Below, piece by piece: positions 11,384-22,311 of a DNA stretch of 64,000 bases. Source of the stretch: an uncultured Caulobacterales bacterium (GTDB lineage: Bacteria; Pseudomonadota; Alphaproteobacteria; Caulobacterales; Maricaulaceae); assembly GCA_938001915.1 (NCBI GenBank), contig CALLBD010000019.1:1-64000 (forward strand), read 5' to 3'. Every line of letters begins with the position of its first letter. Position 1 is the stretch's first letter. The notes beneath the pieces were generated by a model that worked only from the letters and a program-made list of their open reading frames with translations, did not search any database and had not been told where the DNA came from. The translations under genes were made by a program, and so were the position numbers.

Positions 11384-13090
11384 ATGCGGTTTCTTTTATC
11401 GACCTTAGCGGCCACAGCGCTTTTGGCGGGCTGTAACGACAGCACGACGGAGACGCAGACAGAGGCTCCAGCACCAAAATCCGAAGCCGATGCCGCGGCA
11501 GCAGACTATGACATCACTCGCCAATATGAGAAATTTGCCGAAGTTCCCATGAACCCCGATGTGTCTTTCCTGACGGAAACAGAACGCGGCGTCGTCAATA
11601 AGCTGATTGAAGCTAGTGACTATCTGTCAAAAATTTACCTTCTTCAACGCGGAGCAAATTATCCGCAACTCAGATATGAAATTCAACAAAGAGCTGTCAA
11701 AGGTGACGTAGAGGCTGTCACTCAACTTGCCATGTTCGATTTACATTACGGGCCCTGTGATACGCTGGAAGATGACAATCGAGTTTTCGTTGGCGATACC
11801 CCCTGCCCCGCGGGCGCAGGGTTTTATCCTGTTGATATGACAAAGGCAGAATTTGAGCAATGGATTGCCGATAATCCTGCGGACAAAGCTGCCTTCACAT
11901 CAGGCTATACGGTAATCCGCCGCACGGACGATGGCGGGCTTACGGCCATACCCTATCACATCGAATATGCGGAATACTTAAAACCTGCTGCGGCCCTCAT
12001 GCGCGAAGCGGCGGCTATGACTGAAAATGCTAATCTGAAAACATTTCTAAACTTGCGTGCAGAGGCCTTTTTAACGGATGAGTATTTCCAGAGCGAAATG
12101 GCCTGGATGGATCTAGATGGACCTATCGAAATCGCCATTGGTCCCTATGAAGTGTATGATGACGGGTTATTCGCCTATAAAACTGCTTATGAAAGCTTCG
12201 TGACCGTCAAAAACCCAGACGAGTCTGCAGCGCTGGCGAAATATAAAGACTTCCTCGTCGATATGGAAAGGAATCTGCCCGTTGCAGAGTCCTATAAGAA
12301 TTTCGCGCGCGGCTTTGAGAGCCCTATCGCCGTGACCTATCAAGTCCATGGCGGCGGCGATAATGAGAACGGCGTTCAAACTATTGCCTTTAACCTGCCC
12401 AATGATGAGCGCGTACGCGAAGCCAAAGGGGCAAAAAAGGTTATTTTGAACAATGTCCTCGGCGCGAAATATGACCGCATTCTTGGTCCCATCGGAGAGC
12501 GCGTCTTGGTGCCAGATCAAGCCAAACTCACCGCAAAAAAATGGATGAGCAATAATACGCTTTTCCATGAATTATCGCACTCTCTTGGGCCAGGTACAAT
12601 CACGGTGGACGGCGTAGAAACCACAGTCAATGCGCAGCTCAAAGACCTCTCTTCAGGCCTGGAAGAAGGCAAAGCCGATGTGATGGGGGCCTATAACATT
12701 CTCTATATGATGGAGCGCGGCGAATTAGATATCGCCGATAAAGAAGCATATTTGGCGACCTATTTCTCCGGCAAGTTCCGTTCTATGCGTTTTGGAACGG
12801 GCGCAGCCCACGCCAAGGGCGCGGCCTTCCAATATAATTATTTCCGCGAGACAGGCGCGGCGGAATGGCTGCCCGAAGAAAAGCGCTTTCGTTTGGATTT
12901 CGAAAAATTGGAGCAAGCGATTTCTGATCTTACAGGTAAAATTGTCATGATCCAAGGGAATGGAAATTATGACCAAGCCAAACATTTCTTGGATAGGTAC
13001 CTGCCTTTGGACGCCGCTGCCAAAACGGTACTCAATCAGCTCGATGATATTCCTTATGATATCCGTCCGGTCTATCCAGAGGCGCTTTAG
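11384..13090 (+). CDS. Dipeptidyl-peptidase III (M49)-like lipoprotein
   Basis: Lipobox LLAGC; HELSHSLGPG and EEGKADVMG zinc-binding motifs resembling bacterial DPP III-like proteins. Confidence 0.72.
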   Translation: MRFLLSTLAATALLAGCNDSTTETQTEAPAPKSEADAAAADYDITRQYEKFAEVPMNPDVSFLTETERGVVNKLIEASDYLSKIYLLQRGANYPQLRYEIQQRAVKGDVEAVTQLAMFDLHYGPCDTLEDDNRVFVGDTPCPAGAGFYPVDMTKAEFEQWIADNPADKAAFTSGYTVIRRTDDGGLTAIPYHIEYAEYLKPAAALMREAAAMTENANLKTFLNLRAEAFLTDEYFQSEMAWMDLDGPIEIAIGPYEVYDDGLFAYKTAYESFVTVKNPDESAALAKYKDFLVDMERNLPVAESYKNFARGFESPIAVTYQVHGGGDNENGVQTIAFNLPNDERVREAKGAKKVILNNVLGAKYDRILGPIGERVLVPDQAKLTAKKWMSNNTLFHELSHSLGPGTITVDGVETTVNAQLKDLSSGLEEGKADVMGAYNILYMMERGELDIADKEAYLATYFSGKFRSMRFGTGAAHAKGAAFQYNYFRETGAAEWLPEEKRFRLDFEKLEQAISDLTGKIVMIQGNGNYDQAKHFLDRYLPLDAAAKTVLNQLDDIPYDIRPVYPEAL

Positions 13091-13131
13091 GTCAATCCCG
13101 TCCTTCAACCGCGAATTTTCAGAACTAAGGT

Positions 13132-13590
13132 TTACCCTGCCTGAGAGAAGCGCAAGGTTTCGCCGTCAATAAATTCGACCTTCTCCGCACAGCTCTCATC
13201 ACTGGATGTGCAGCGAACTTCGGGGACCGATAAAGTATCGAAAGCGTCGCAGCTTTGCCCTTCGACAATGACCCGAGCTTCGGAAATTTCACCTGGCGCT
13301 GCCACAGGCGCAAACATGTTTCCGCGTCCATCCTCGCCGGGACCGCTCAAATTAAAAGCAATCAGGGTAACGCTGGTGGGGGCGGATAACCCATTTTCTA
13401 CCGAGATTGGAATGATACAAGCCAGCGGCTCTGACACGGTAGGATTAATACGCAGGCGTACAACACCTGATTTAACCTCAGGCTGGCGCTCGGAGATTTC
13501 AGTTTTCACCGCCTTGCGCGGCGTTTCTTCCCCCTCGACAGACGGCTGACACGCCACGAGAAGCAAAGGCAATAAAATAAAGCGTTTCAT
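13132..13590 (-). CDS. Hypothetical lipoprotein
   Basis: MKRFILLPLLLVACQPS signal with lipobox; no recognised family. Confidence 0.55.
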   Translation of the reverse strand: MKRFILLPLLLVACQPSVEGEETPRKAVKTEISERQPEVKSGVVRLRINPTVSEPLACIIPISVENGLSAPTSVTLIAFNLSGPGEDGRGNMFAPVAAPGEISEARVIVEGQSCDAFDTLSVPEVRCTSSDESCAEKVEFIDGETLRFSQAG

Positions 13591-13603
13591 AAAAACCTCG
13601 GGC

Positions 13604-15898
13604 CTAAACGGGGATAGCATTTTTCTGACAATAATCTTGCACGATCTCTCGCAAAGAGGACAAACGGGATTCCACACTCATATAGGGGGCAATCACATTA
13701 GCTAAGTCTTGGGTGTCCAAATTTAAAAGCGCCGCTTTGACGGGTCCAATCCCTGTCACTGGCATGGATAAACTGCGGTAGCCGAGCGCTGCCAAAACAA
13801 CCGCTTCGAGCGGCCGCGCTGCAATCTCTCCGCACACGGAAACAGGCGTATTATTTATAGCACAGCGATCCGCGACAAATTTCAGCACTGAGAGGGCCGC
13901 GGGATGTAAAGGGTCATAGCGGTCGGAAACCCGCGCATTATCTCTGTCTGCGGCGAAGAAAAACTGCATCAAATCATTCGCGCCAACGCTGACGAAATCT
14001 GCATGATCGCAGACCGCCGAGACCTGCCAGGCCAGAGACGGCGTTTCCAGCATGACACCGACTTCGAGTTTTTCTGGTAAATCTAAATCTAAAGATTTCG
14101 CGCGGTCTACCTCTCTATCAAATAGAGCCCGAGCCGCGATCATTTCATCAACCGTTGTCACCATCGGAAACATGATACGCAAATGCCGTTTGGCCCCCGC
14201 GGCGAGCAGAGCCCGAAGCTGATAGCGCATCAACCCGGGCCGGTCCAAAGCGATCCGAATAGCGCGCCAGCCAATAGCGGGATTTTCTTCGGGAACGGGG
14301 TCCACATAGGGTAAGATTTTATCCCCGCCCAGATCCAGCGTACGGAAAGTCACTGGCCGCGAACCCGCGGCGTCAATCGCATCGCGGTAGAGCGCCGTTT
14401 GCTCCTTTAATTTCGGCATGAAATCACTGACCATGAACTGAAATTCTGTTCGGAAAAGGCCAATTCCATCCGCGCCGACCTGATCCAATTGCGGCAAATC
14501 AACGAGGAGGCCTGCATTTAATTGTAGGGATATTGTCTGCCCATCGAGCGTAACATTAGGTTTCGATTTTAAGGCGTCATAGGCACGCGCCAGCGCGCCC
14601 TTAACATTCATGCGCATGGCAAAATTATCTTGAGCCGTTTCCAGCGGGCGGACATGGACAACCCCCGCCTCCCCATCCACGAGAACAAGGTCGCCCGTCT
14701 CGATGAGATCCAATATGCCGTCAGCGCGTCCAACGAAGGGGATACCTAGCGCTCGGCAGATAATAGCCGCATGTGAAGTTGCCGAGCCTTCTTCCAATAC
14801 AATGCCTTTGAGTTTCTTACGGTCATAATCCAACAGCTCGGCCGGACCCAGCTCTCGCGCGAATAAAATGGCATCATCGGCAAGTTTACGGTTTCCAGGC
14901 CCAAGTTGCTCTCCACCTAAAGCGCGAATGAGGCGGTTGGCGAGATCTTCCAGATCATGCAGTCGAGCGCGAAGATATGGGTCTTTTGCCTTCATCAATC
15001 GCGCGCGATGCTCATTTCGAACCCGCTCGACAGCGGCCTCAGATGTTAGGCCAGAAGATACCGCTTCGCGAAGCCGTCCAACCCACTTTCGATCATAGGC
15101 AAACATGCGGTAAGTTTCATAAATTTCCTTGGACGCCCGAGACAGAGAGGCTGCCTCACCAGACACCATTGCATCAACACTGGCTCTCAAAACAGTAATC
15201 CCGTCCTCGAGCCGCGCCTGCTCTGCACCGACATCTTCAGCGAGCAAATTGGACGGCGCAACAGGCGGTAAATGCAAATGCGCTGTCCCCTTAACAAGGC
15301 CCGGCGCGAAGGTCTTGCCCTCGAAAATTTCGGGTTTAACAGGCGCGAGTGTAATGCCTTTCAAGGCCGCTTTTTTGCCGCCAACCCGTTCATCATCTGT
15401 GATGATTTCAGCGAGCACCATGGCAACCGTAAGCAAATCTTCCACTTCAGCTTCTGTGAAACTTCGCGAGTCTTCGCTTTGAACAACGAGGACTCCCAAG
15501 GTTCGACCGCCGCGCAAAATGGGCACGGCTAAGAAGCTCTTAAAAGAGTCTTCGCCCGTTTCAGGACGATAGGAAAATAAAGGGTGATTTTGCGCATCCG
15601 CTAGATTTAAAGGGCGCGCTGTCAAAGCGACATGCCCCACCAAACCTTCGCCGGGTTTCATGCGGGTTTTATGGACCGCCGATTTTTTCAAACCTTCTGT
15701 GGCGGAGAGTTCCAGCTCCGCGCCGGGGCGCAAAAGATAGATTGAGGCCACTTTGACCTGCATGGAAGAATGAATAGCGGAAACAAAATGATCCAGACGC
15801 TCTTGGACGGATTCCGTTCCGGCCATGGCTTTGCGGATGGCCTGCATAAGCCTCGGCGGGGCGGTATTGTTTTTCACATCCACAGTCATGCGTTTCAC
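13604..15898 (-). CDS. ptsP: Phosphoenolpyruvate--protein phosphotransferase PtsP (EI-Ntr) with N-terminal GAF domain
   Basis: GAF-like N-terminus; EEGSATSHAAIICRALGIPFVG (phospho-His), GIGLFRTEFQFM, VSVGANDLMQFFFAADRDN. Confidence 0.93.
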   Translation of the reverse strand: MKRMTVDVKNNTAPPRLMQAIRKAMAGTESVQERLDHFVSAIHSSMQVKVASIYLLRPGAELELSATEGLKKSAVHKTRMKPGEGLVGHVALTARPLNLADAQNHPLFSYRPETGEDSFKSFLAVPILRGGRTLGVLVVQSEDSRSFTEAEVEDLLTVAMVLAEIITDDERVGGKKAALKGITLAPVKPEIFEGKTFAPGLVKGTAHLHLPPVAPSNLLAEDVGAEQARLEDGITVLRASVDAMVSGEAASLSRASKEIYETYRMFAYDRKWVGRLREAVSSGLTSEAAVERVRNEHRARLMKAKDPYLRARLHDLEDLANRLIRALGGEQLGPGNRKLADDAILFARELGPAELLDYDRKKLKGIVLEEGSATSHAAIICRALGIPFVGRADGILDLIETGDLVLVDGEAGVVHVRPLETAQDNFAMRMNVKGALARAYDALKSKPNVTLDGQTISLQLNAGLLVDLPQLDQVGADGIGLFRTEFQFMVSDFMPKLKEQTALYRDAIDAAGSRPVTFRTLDLGGDKILPYVDPVPEENPAIGWRAIRIALDRPGLMRYQLRALLAAGAKRHLRIMFPMVTTVDEMIAARALFDREVDRAKSLDLDLPEKLEVGVMLETPSLAWQVSAVCDHADFVSVGANDLMQFFFAADRDNARVSDRYDPLHPAALSVLKFVADRCAINNTPVSVCGEIAARPLEAVVLAALGYRSLSMPVTGIGPVKAALLNLDTQDLANVIAPYMSVESRLSSLREIVQDYCQKNAIPV

Positions 15899-15997
15899 CT
15901 AGCAGGCATTGTGTCCTAAGGCCCAATAAAATTTGCAAAAGGTTCGACAAAAACCTCTAATTTCAAGACCGCGCCCAAAAAGGGTTCACTAATCTAA

Positions 15998-16561
15998 TTA
16001 GGTCTGTTCGGGCGGCGAGTCTTCATTAGGAGCCCGTCCCATAACCGCCTCTTCAATGTGAATGACGATACGGCCTGCCTTTAGGTCGATTTTTGGAACG
16101 GCTTGTTTCGTGAAAGGATGAAACCAGCTTGCCTGCGCCTCAGCGGATTTCGGCGGTTGAATTTCCAGCATATCACCCGCGCCAAAATCATGGACGCTAC
16201 GCACCGTGCCCAAGCGTTTTCCATCCGTAGATTTAACCTCCAGACCAACCAAGTCAGCGTAATAGAAATCTTCATCTTCCGGCTCTGGCAGCGCGCTACG
16301 CGGCACAAAAAGCTGCGTGCCTTTCAATGCTAACGCCTGTTCGCGGGTTTTAATTTCGGGAGACCGCATTGTGAATGCGTTGCTGACGGGCCGCGGATTT
16401 TTAGGCGTCAGAACGATCTGCCCATCTGCCCCAAGAAGCGGCCCATAAGCTGAAAAATCTTCAGGGTTTTGGGTGAAAGACTTCACTTTCACCGCACCAT
16501 GTACGCCATGCGCCCCAACGATAATTGCGACGCAGGTTAACGGTTCGGACGCCTCGCTCAA
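15998..16561 (-). CDS. rimM: Ribosome maturation factor RimM
   Basis: [54 protein letters not shown]. Confidence 0.9.
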   Translation of the reverse strand: MSEASEPLTCVAIIVGAHGVHGAVKVKSFTQNPEDFSAYGPLLGADGQIVLTPKNPRPVSNAFTMRSPEIKTREQALALKGTQLFVPRSALPEPEDEDFYYADLVGLEVKSTDGKRLGTVRSVHDFGAGDMLEIQPPKSAEAQASWFHPFTKQAVPKIDLKAGRIVIHIEEAVMGRAPNEDSPPEQT

Positions 16562-17757
16562 AGCTTGGATTTTATCTCATCGACAAGGTCAATTTTTTCC
16601 CAAGAAAACTCACCATTTTCACCCGGCTCACGGCCAAAGTGACCATAGGCAGCACTTGGCGCATAAATAGGTTTATTGAGATCGAGGTGCTTACGAATAC
16701 CGCGCGGCGTTAAGTCCATAACCTGACGGATAATTTTTTCAATTTGTTCGCCTTTGATCGGATTATTGTCGTCAACATTAACATAAATTGACGTCGGGGA
16801 AGCCACACCAATCGCGTAGCTGACTTGAATTTCAACCCAAGGCGCAACGCCTGCTGCGACAAGATTTTTAGCCAAATAGCGTGTTGCATAAGCCGCCGAA
16901 CGATCCACTTTCGTCGGATCTTTACCAGAGAACGCACCGCCGCCATGCGGGGCCATGCCGCCATATGTATCAACAATAATTTTACGTCCTGTCAGGCCTG
17001 CATCCCCATCTGGTCCGCCAATAACGAATTTACCTGTCGGATTAATGTGGAAGATTGTATTACCTGTAATCCAGCCTTTAGGCAGTACTTCTTCGATGTA
17101 AGGCTTCACCCGTTCCGCAATAGCACGGCTATCGAGCGAGGCATCTAAATGCTGTGTAGACAGCACAATAGCTGACGCTTCAACGGGACGGCCATGATGA
17201 TAACGAACAGTCACCTGGGATTTGCTATCTGGACCCAACCAATCTTGGCCTTCGCTCTTCCGTGCTTTAGCTAGGCGCTCAAGGATTTTATGCGAGTAGT
17301 GCACAGGCGCTGGCATCAGCGCGCCGGGTACATCGAGGGAGGCATAACCAAACATAATGCCTTGGTCTCCCGCACCTTCTTCTGTGTGAAGCCCAGCGCC
17401 AGAGTCCACGCCCTGCGCAATATCAACGGATTGCGGATGCAGCAGCACATCGACATCGGCATGTTTCCAATGGAAACCATCTTGCTCATATCCAATATCT
17501 TTAATCGCTTCACGCGCCAAAGTTTCGATCTGATCGGGTGTAATTGAAGACGGGCCGCGTGTTTCGCCCGCAATCACGACTTTATTCGTCGTGGTTAAAG
17601 TTTCCGCAGCCACACGAACTTGCCACGGGTCCATGCCCTCTTTGATGGCTTCGCGGAAAAAGAGATCAACGACCTCGTCGGAGATGCGGTCGGAAACTTT
17701 GTCTGGATGACCTTCCGAAACGGATTCAGATGTAAATTCGTAAGTTTGGCGGCTCAT
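16558..17757 (-). CDS. metK: S-adenosylmethionine synthetase
   Basis: [51 protein letters not shown]. Confidence 0.97.
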   Translation of the reverse strand: MSRQTYEFTSESVSEGHPDKVSDRISDEVVDLFFREAIKEGMDPWQVRVAAETLTTTNKVVIAGETRGPSSITPDQIETLAREAIKDIGYEQDGFHWKHADVDVLLHPQSVDIAQGVDSGAGLHTEEGAGDQGIMFGYASLDVPGALMPAPVHYSHKILERLAKARKSEGQDWLGPDSKSQVTVRYHHGRPVEASAIVLSTQHLDASLDSRAIAERVKPYIEEVLPKGWITGNTIFHINPTGKFVIGGPDGDAGLTGRKIIVDTYGGMAPHGGGAFSGKDPTKVDRSAAYATRYLAKNLVAAGVAPWVEIQVSYAIGVASPTSIYVNVDDNNPIKGEQIEKIIRQVMDLTPRGIRKHLDLNKPIYAPSAAYGHFGREPGENGEFSWEKIDLVDEIKSKL

Positions 17758-17812
17758 TGCTCGCTCCTCGATTTTAAGGCTCTACGCTTTTTGTTTTGTT
17801 TAGAGAAATTGC

Positions 17813-17833
17813 GGCGGTCCGAGGGGGACCGCC
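17813..17833. terminator. Perfect 8-bp GC-rich hairpin in the ahcY-metK intergenic gap (no T-tract)
   Basis: ggcggtcc-gaggg-ggaccgcc; could be a processing or attenuation stem rather than a full terminator. Confidence 0.4.
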
Positions 17834-17841
17834 AAATTATC

Positions 17842-19251
17842 TTAGTAACGATAATGCTCTGGCTTGAACGGACCTTCTGGTTTCACACCAATATATTCCG
17901 CTTGCTCGGATGTCATCTCCGTGAGTTTCACGCCGATCTTCTCTAGATGCAGGCGCGCAACTTTTTCATCCAAATGCTTGGGCAGCATATAGACTTCGTT
18001 CTTATATTTCTTTGTCTTCGATTTGGAATCTTCCCAAAGTTCAATTTGCGCAAGCACTTGGTTCGTAAAGCTTGCAGACATAACGAATGACGGGTGACCT
18101 GTCGCATTACCTAGGTTCAACAAACGACCCTCGGATAACAGGATCATACGATTTCCAGAAGGGAATGTGACCATATCAACTTGGTCTTTGATATTTGTCC
18201 ATTTGTGGTTTTTAAGCGCGGCAACTTGGATTTCATTATCGAAGTGACCAATATTCCCAACGATAGCCATGTCTTTCATATCACGCATATGCTCAATACG
18301 GATAACGTCTTTATTGCCTGTTGTCGTGATGAAGATATCGGCATCTGCGACTGTGTCTTCTAGGGTCGTGACTTCGAACCCGTCCATCGCGGCTTGGAGT
18401 GCGCAAATTGGGTCAACTTCTGTGACTTTGACCCGTGCGCCTGCCCCGCGAAGGGAAGCGGCGGAGCCTTTGCCGACATCGCCATAGCCGAGAACAACGG
18501 CAGTTTTACCGGCCATCATTGTATCTGTTGCGCGGCGAATGCCGTCAACGAGGGATTCTTTACAGCCATATTTATTATCAAATTTGGACTTTGTGACGGA
18601 GTCGTTCACATTGATCGCTGGGAATGGAAGGCGGCCTTCCTCTTGCAATTGGTAAAGACGGTGAACGCCTGTTGTTGTCTCTTCAGATACGCCGACAATG
18701 TCTTGCTTGGTTTTTGTAAACCAACCCGGTGACTCTGCCATACGCTTCTTGATTTGGGCAAAAATGGCAGCTTCTTCTTCTGAACTTGGCTCACCCTCGA
18801 TGAGATGTGTTTCGCCCGCTTCGACGCGCGCGCCAAGCAACACATATAATGTCGCATCGCCGCCATCATCCAGGATGATGTTCGCGCCTTCTGGGAAAAG
18901 GAAGGACTTATCCAGATAATCCCAATGCTCTTCTAAGGTTTGCCCTTTAATCGCGAAAACAGGCACACCCGCCGCCGCAATCGCAGCCGCCGCATGGTCT
19001 TGTGTTGAGAAGATATTGCAAGACGCCCAACGCACATCGGCGCCAAGCGCTGTCAAAGTTTCAATCAGGACGGCAGTTTGAATGGTCATATGAAGTGAGC
19101 CGACAACGCGTGCACCCTTCAAAGGCTTTGAATCGCCAAATTCTTCGCGCAACGCCATAAGGCCTGGCATTTCAGTTTCAGCAATATCAAGTTCCTTACG
19201 GCCAAACTCGGCAAGGGCGATATCTTTAACGACATAATCTTTTGCGCTCAT
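17842..19251 (-). CDS. ahcY: Adenosylhomocysteinase
   Basis: [48 protein letters not shown]-terminal [10 protein letters not shown]. Confidence 0.97.
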   Translation of the reverse strand: MSAKDYVVKDIALAEFGRKELDIAETEMPGLMALREEFGDSKPLKGARVVGSLHMTIQTAVLIETLTALGADVRWASCNIFSTQDHAAAAIAAAGVPVFAIKGQTLEEHWDYLDKSFLFPEGANIILDDGGDATLYVLLGARVEAGETHLIEGEPSSEEEAAIFAQIKKRMAESPGWFTKTKQDIVGVSEETTTGVHRLYQLQEEGRLPFPAINVNDSVTKSKFDNKYGCKESLVDGIRRATDTMMAGKTAVVLGYGDVGKGSAASLRGAGARVKVTEVDPICALQAAMDGFEVTTLEDTVADADIFITTTGNKDVIRIEHMRDMKDMAIVGNIGHFDNEIQVAALKNHKWTNIKDQVDMVTFPSGNRMILLSEGRLLNLGNATGHPSFVMSASFTNQVLAQIELWEDSKSKTKKYKNEVYMLPKHLDEKVARLHLEKIGVKLTEMTSEQAEYIGVKPEGPFKPEHYRY

Positions 19252-19504
19252 GATCTTTTTCCTAAGAGGGGCACATATTGCCCTGTGAATTTACCGGGCC
19301 AATACGCGCTCTCTGGACCGCCGTCAACGCGATATAACGTTTTTTTTATATGATAATTTTGCGTTAACGTCGAACAAGGCGTCAAACGCCCTATCCAGGA
19401 CTAGCGCGGGCCCATGTTTGGCGCACAGACACCGATGTGACGAAAAGTAGCGCCCGCGACAGGAAAAGCTATCGTTTGACAGTATCTCTGCTAAACTCGG
19501 AGCT

Positions 19505-20536
19505 GTGACCACATCACCTGAACAGCCAGACGTTTGCGTAATCATTGTAAATTACAATGCAGGTCAATATTTGCGCCCGTGTGTGGAAAGCCTCTTGGCC
19601 CAAAGTTTCATAAATTTTGAATGTATAATATTTGATAATAAAAGCACCGACAGCTCGTTAAGCAGTCTGCCCGCGCTTGATGCACGCTTTAGGATAATAA
19701 ATGCCACAGAGAATTTAGGCTTTGCGGTCGCCAATAACCGCGCGGCGGCGCAAACCTCTGCGGCGTGGATTGCCTTGCTTAATCCTGATGCCTTTGCGCG
19801 GCCAGATTGGTTGGAACAGGGTCTCAAGGCGCGAAGCTGCCTGCCCAAAACAGCCATGGTCGGCAGCACGCAATATTTAGCCCTGGAGCCCGATTTATTT
19901 GACGGGTTGGGCGATGAATATCATGCCTTTGGCATTGCTTGGCGCGCCGGGTTCGGAAGACCTGTCACGGATATATATGACCGGGAAACATTCGGGCCTT
20001 GCGGCGCAGGCGCATTTTATGACCGCAGCGTTTTTAAGGCGCTTGGGGGGTTTGATGAGAGTTTCTTTTGCTATCATGAAGATGTCGATCTCGCCTTTCG
20101 GATGCGGCTTGCGGGATATCGCTGCGTGCAAAGTGCAGACACGATTATTGATCATGTAAGTTCCGCTATTTCGGGACGCGCCTCAGAATTTGCGGTATAT
20201 CATGGGACGCGAAACCGGATTTGGACCTTCTTTGGAAATATGCCTTGGCCTTTGCTTATCTTTCTGGCTGTACCTCACATCTGCGCCAATCTCGCTTTCC
20301 TTCTCGTGAGCGTCTTTCGCAAAGGCCGGTTCAAACCAACCTTTAAAGGCCTGCGCCACGGGTTTTTCACGCGGCCCAAAATTCGGCCGAAGCGCATAAA
20401 ACGCCAAGTCAGCCTTATCACGCTCTTACGCGCGATGGGTTGGAATCCGTTAAAAGTCGTTAAACGCGCGCCTGTGAAGGTGCGGCCTCTGGATAGCTTT
20501 GCAAAGCACACAAACACATCCGTCACTAGACGCTAA
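19505..20536 (+). CDS. Glycosyltransferase family 2
   Basis: VCVIIVNYNAGQYLRPCVESLLAQS, ALLNPDAFARPDWLEQ, FFCYHEDVDLAFRMRLAGYRC; GTG start. Confidence 0.88.
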   Translation: MTTSPEQPDVCVIIVNYNAGQYLRPCVESLLAQSFINFECIIFDNKSTDSSLSSLPALDARFRIINATENLGFAVANNRAAAQTSAAWIALLNPDAFARPDWLEQGLKARSCLPKTAMVGSTQYLALEPDLFDGLGDEYHAFGIAWRAGFGRPVTDIYDRETFGPCGAGAFYDRSVFKALGGFDESFFCYHEDVDLAFRMRLAGYRCVQSADTIIDHVSSAISGRASEFAVYHGTRNRIWTFFGNMPWPLLIFLAVPHICANLAFLLVSVFRKGRFKPTFKGLRHGFFTRPKIRPKRIKRQVSLITLLRAMGWNPLKVVKRAPVKVRPLDSFAKHTNTSVTRR

Positions 20537-20586
20537 GAAAATTCCTGATAGGTAGGGCTGCGTTCGAACGAGTTTAAGCGGGACAT

Positions 20587-22311
20587 ATGCAAAGCAAATT
20601 GACACGCCGCGGCGTTATGGGACTCACCGCAGGGGCGGGGTTAGCGGCCTGTCACTCTCCTGAATCTGCTACTCTTAGAAATGAAGCGAAAATCTCAAAA
20701 GGCGCCTTTGCACATGGCGTTGCATCAGGGGATCCATTTACGAATAGTGTTGTTTTGTGGACCCGAATTTCGCCAGAAACCGACGGCGATATTAACGGGC
20801 GCTGGGAAGTATCGCGGGACATTTCTTTCGAAAATATAGAAAGCTCTGACATCTTCACGACTAATGCGGCACGGGACTATTGCGTTAAAATCATCGCAGA
20901 CCAGCTGGCGCCCGGCCGAACCTATTTTTACCGCTTTCGGGCCGCAGGCGTCGTCTCAGATATCGGCCGCACACGTACCCTGCCAGAGGGCCGCACAAAC
21001 TCGGTTCACTTCGCAGTTGTATCTTGCTCAAACTGGCAGCACGGCTATTTCAACACCTATGACGCCATTGCTAAACGGGCCGCCGAAATGCCTTATGATG
21101 CGATGATTCATCTCGGGGATTATTATTATGAATATGGCGCGCCGAGCACAGCAAAACTTCCCGACCGTATTCACGACCCTAAGCATGAAATTGTGACGCT
21201 TGAAGATTACAGGCAGCGCCATGCGCAATATAGGGGCGACCCCGCGCTGCAGGCAGCTACGGCCGCCATGCCCTTAATTGCTGTTTGGGACGATCATGAA
21301 ACCTCCAATGATAGCTGGAAAACAGGGGCAGAAAATCACCAAAGCGAAACCGAAGGAGATTGGAACACGCGCCAGCAAGCGGCCCTTCGTGCCTATTACG
21401 AGTGGATGCCCATTCGCGAACCCAAAGTCGGGCAAGTCAGATCTGATATTTACAGAAATTTCCGCTTTGGGGATTTGGCAAACCTCACCTGTGTCGAAAC
21501 CCGCCTCACCGCCCGCGCCGAGCCTATTATTGTCGAGTCCTATATTGATGACATAACGTCTGAGGGCGGCGCAGAAAAATTCCGGCAAGAGGTGCTCTAT
21601 GCGCCTGATCGCGAAATGTTTGGTGCAGATCAGCAAGCCTTTATCATAGAGGCTCTGAGCCAATCCAAACAAGATGACGTCCCGTGGCGTTTGCTGGCGA
21701 ACCAAGTTATTATGGGGCGGCTGCTGACCCCTGATTTCACGCCCTATATTGATGAATCCGCATTAGAGCTGATTGAGGCGGATTGGCCAGAGGTTCGCGA
21801 CTTTTTGACATTGAGCAAATATAATATGCCTGTCTATCCTGATAGCTGGGATGGCTATCCGGTTGCGCGGGAGAAATTCTACGCAGCCTTAGAGACAGCC
21901 GGCATACATGACATGTTGGTCCTCACGGGGGATGCGCATGAGTTTTGGGTCAATGATCTCACATCAGAAGCAGGCCAGAAATATGGATTAGAGCTCGTCA
22001 CAAGCTCGGTTTCCTCGCAAACACTCACGGCCTATTTGGGCGAGGCAACGGCTGAGCATAATTTACTTCTGACCCAAAAAAATGAAGATGCACGGTTTTA
22101 TGATGCAACGCGCAGCGGCTTTGTTGACCTCACGCTCACGGCAAAAAAAGCGGCTGTCATTATGTTCAATGTGGATACCGTTTTGTCGCGGGATTACACC
22201 TTAAGCGAGACAGCTCATTTCACCCTGCGCAAGCGAGGCGGCAGCGTGAAAGCCGTTTCTCCGAAAGGCTTATCGGCGGCGCAGCGCGCGCTATTCCATG
22301 GTCTAGGCTAG
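20587..22311 (+). CDS. PhoD-family alkaline phosphatase (secreted)
   Basis: RRGVMGLTAGAGLAAC export signal; FAHGVASGDPFTNSVVLWTRISPE, MIHLGDYYYEYG, AVWDDHETSND, VLTGDAHEFWVNDL. Confidence 0.9.
   Translation: MQSKLTRRGVMGLTAGAGLAACHSPESATLRNEAKISKGAFAHGVASGDPFTNSVVLWTRISPETDGDINGRWEVSRDISFENIESSDIFTTNAARDYCVKIIADQLAPGRTYFYRFRAAGVVSDIGRTRTLPEGRTNSVHFAVVSCSNWQHGYFNTYDAIAKRAAEMPYDAMIHLGDYYYEYGAPSTAKLPDRIHDPKHEIVTLEDYRQRHAQYRGDPALQAATAAMPLIAVWDDHETSNDSWKTGAENHQSETEGDWNTRQQAALRAYYEWMPIREPKVGQVRSDIYRNFRFGDLANLTCVETRLTARAEPIIVESYIDDITSEGGAEKFRQEVLYAPDREMFGADQQAFIIEALSQSKQDDVPWRLLANQVIMGRLLTPDFTPYIDESALELIEADWPEVRDFLTLSKYNMPVYPDSWDGYPVAREKFYAALETAGIHDMLVLTGDAHEFWVNDLTSEAGQKYGLELVTSSVSSQTLTAYLGEATAEHNLLLTQKNEDARFYDATRSGFVDLTLTAKKAAVIMFNVDTVLSRDYTLSETAHFTLRKRGGSVKAVSPKGLSAAQRALFHGLG

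Noticed and set aside
17758-17841. SAM riboswitch upstream of metK
   Set aside because: Only a simple 8-bp hairpin is visible; I could not recognise a pseudoknot or consensus of any SAM riboswitch class. Left for an Infernal scan.
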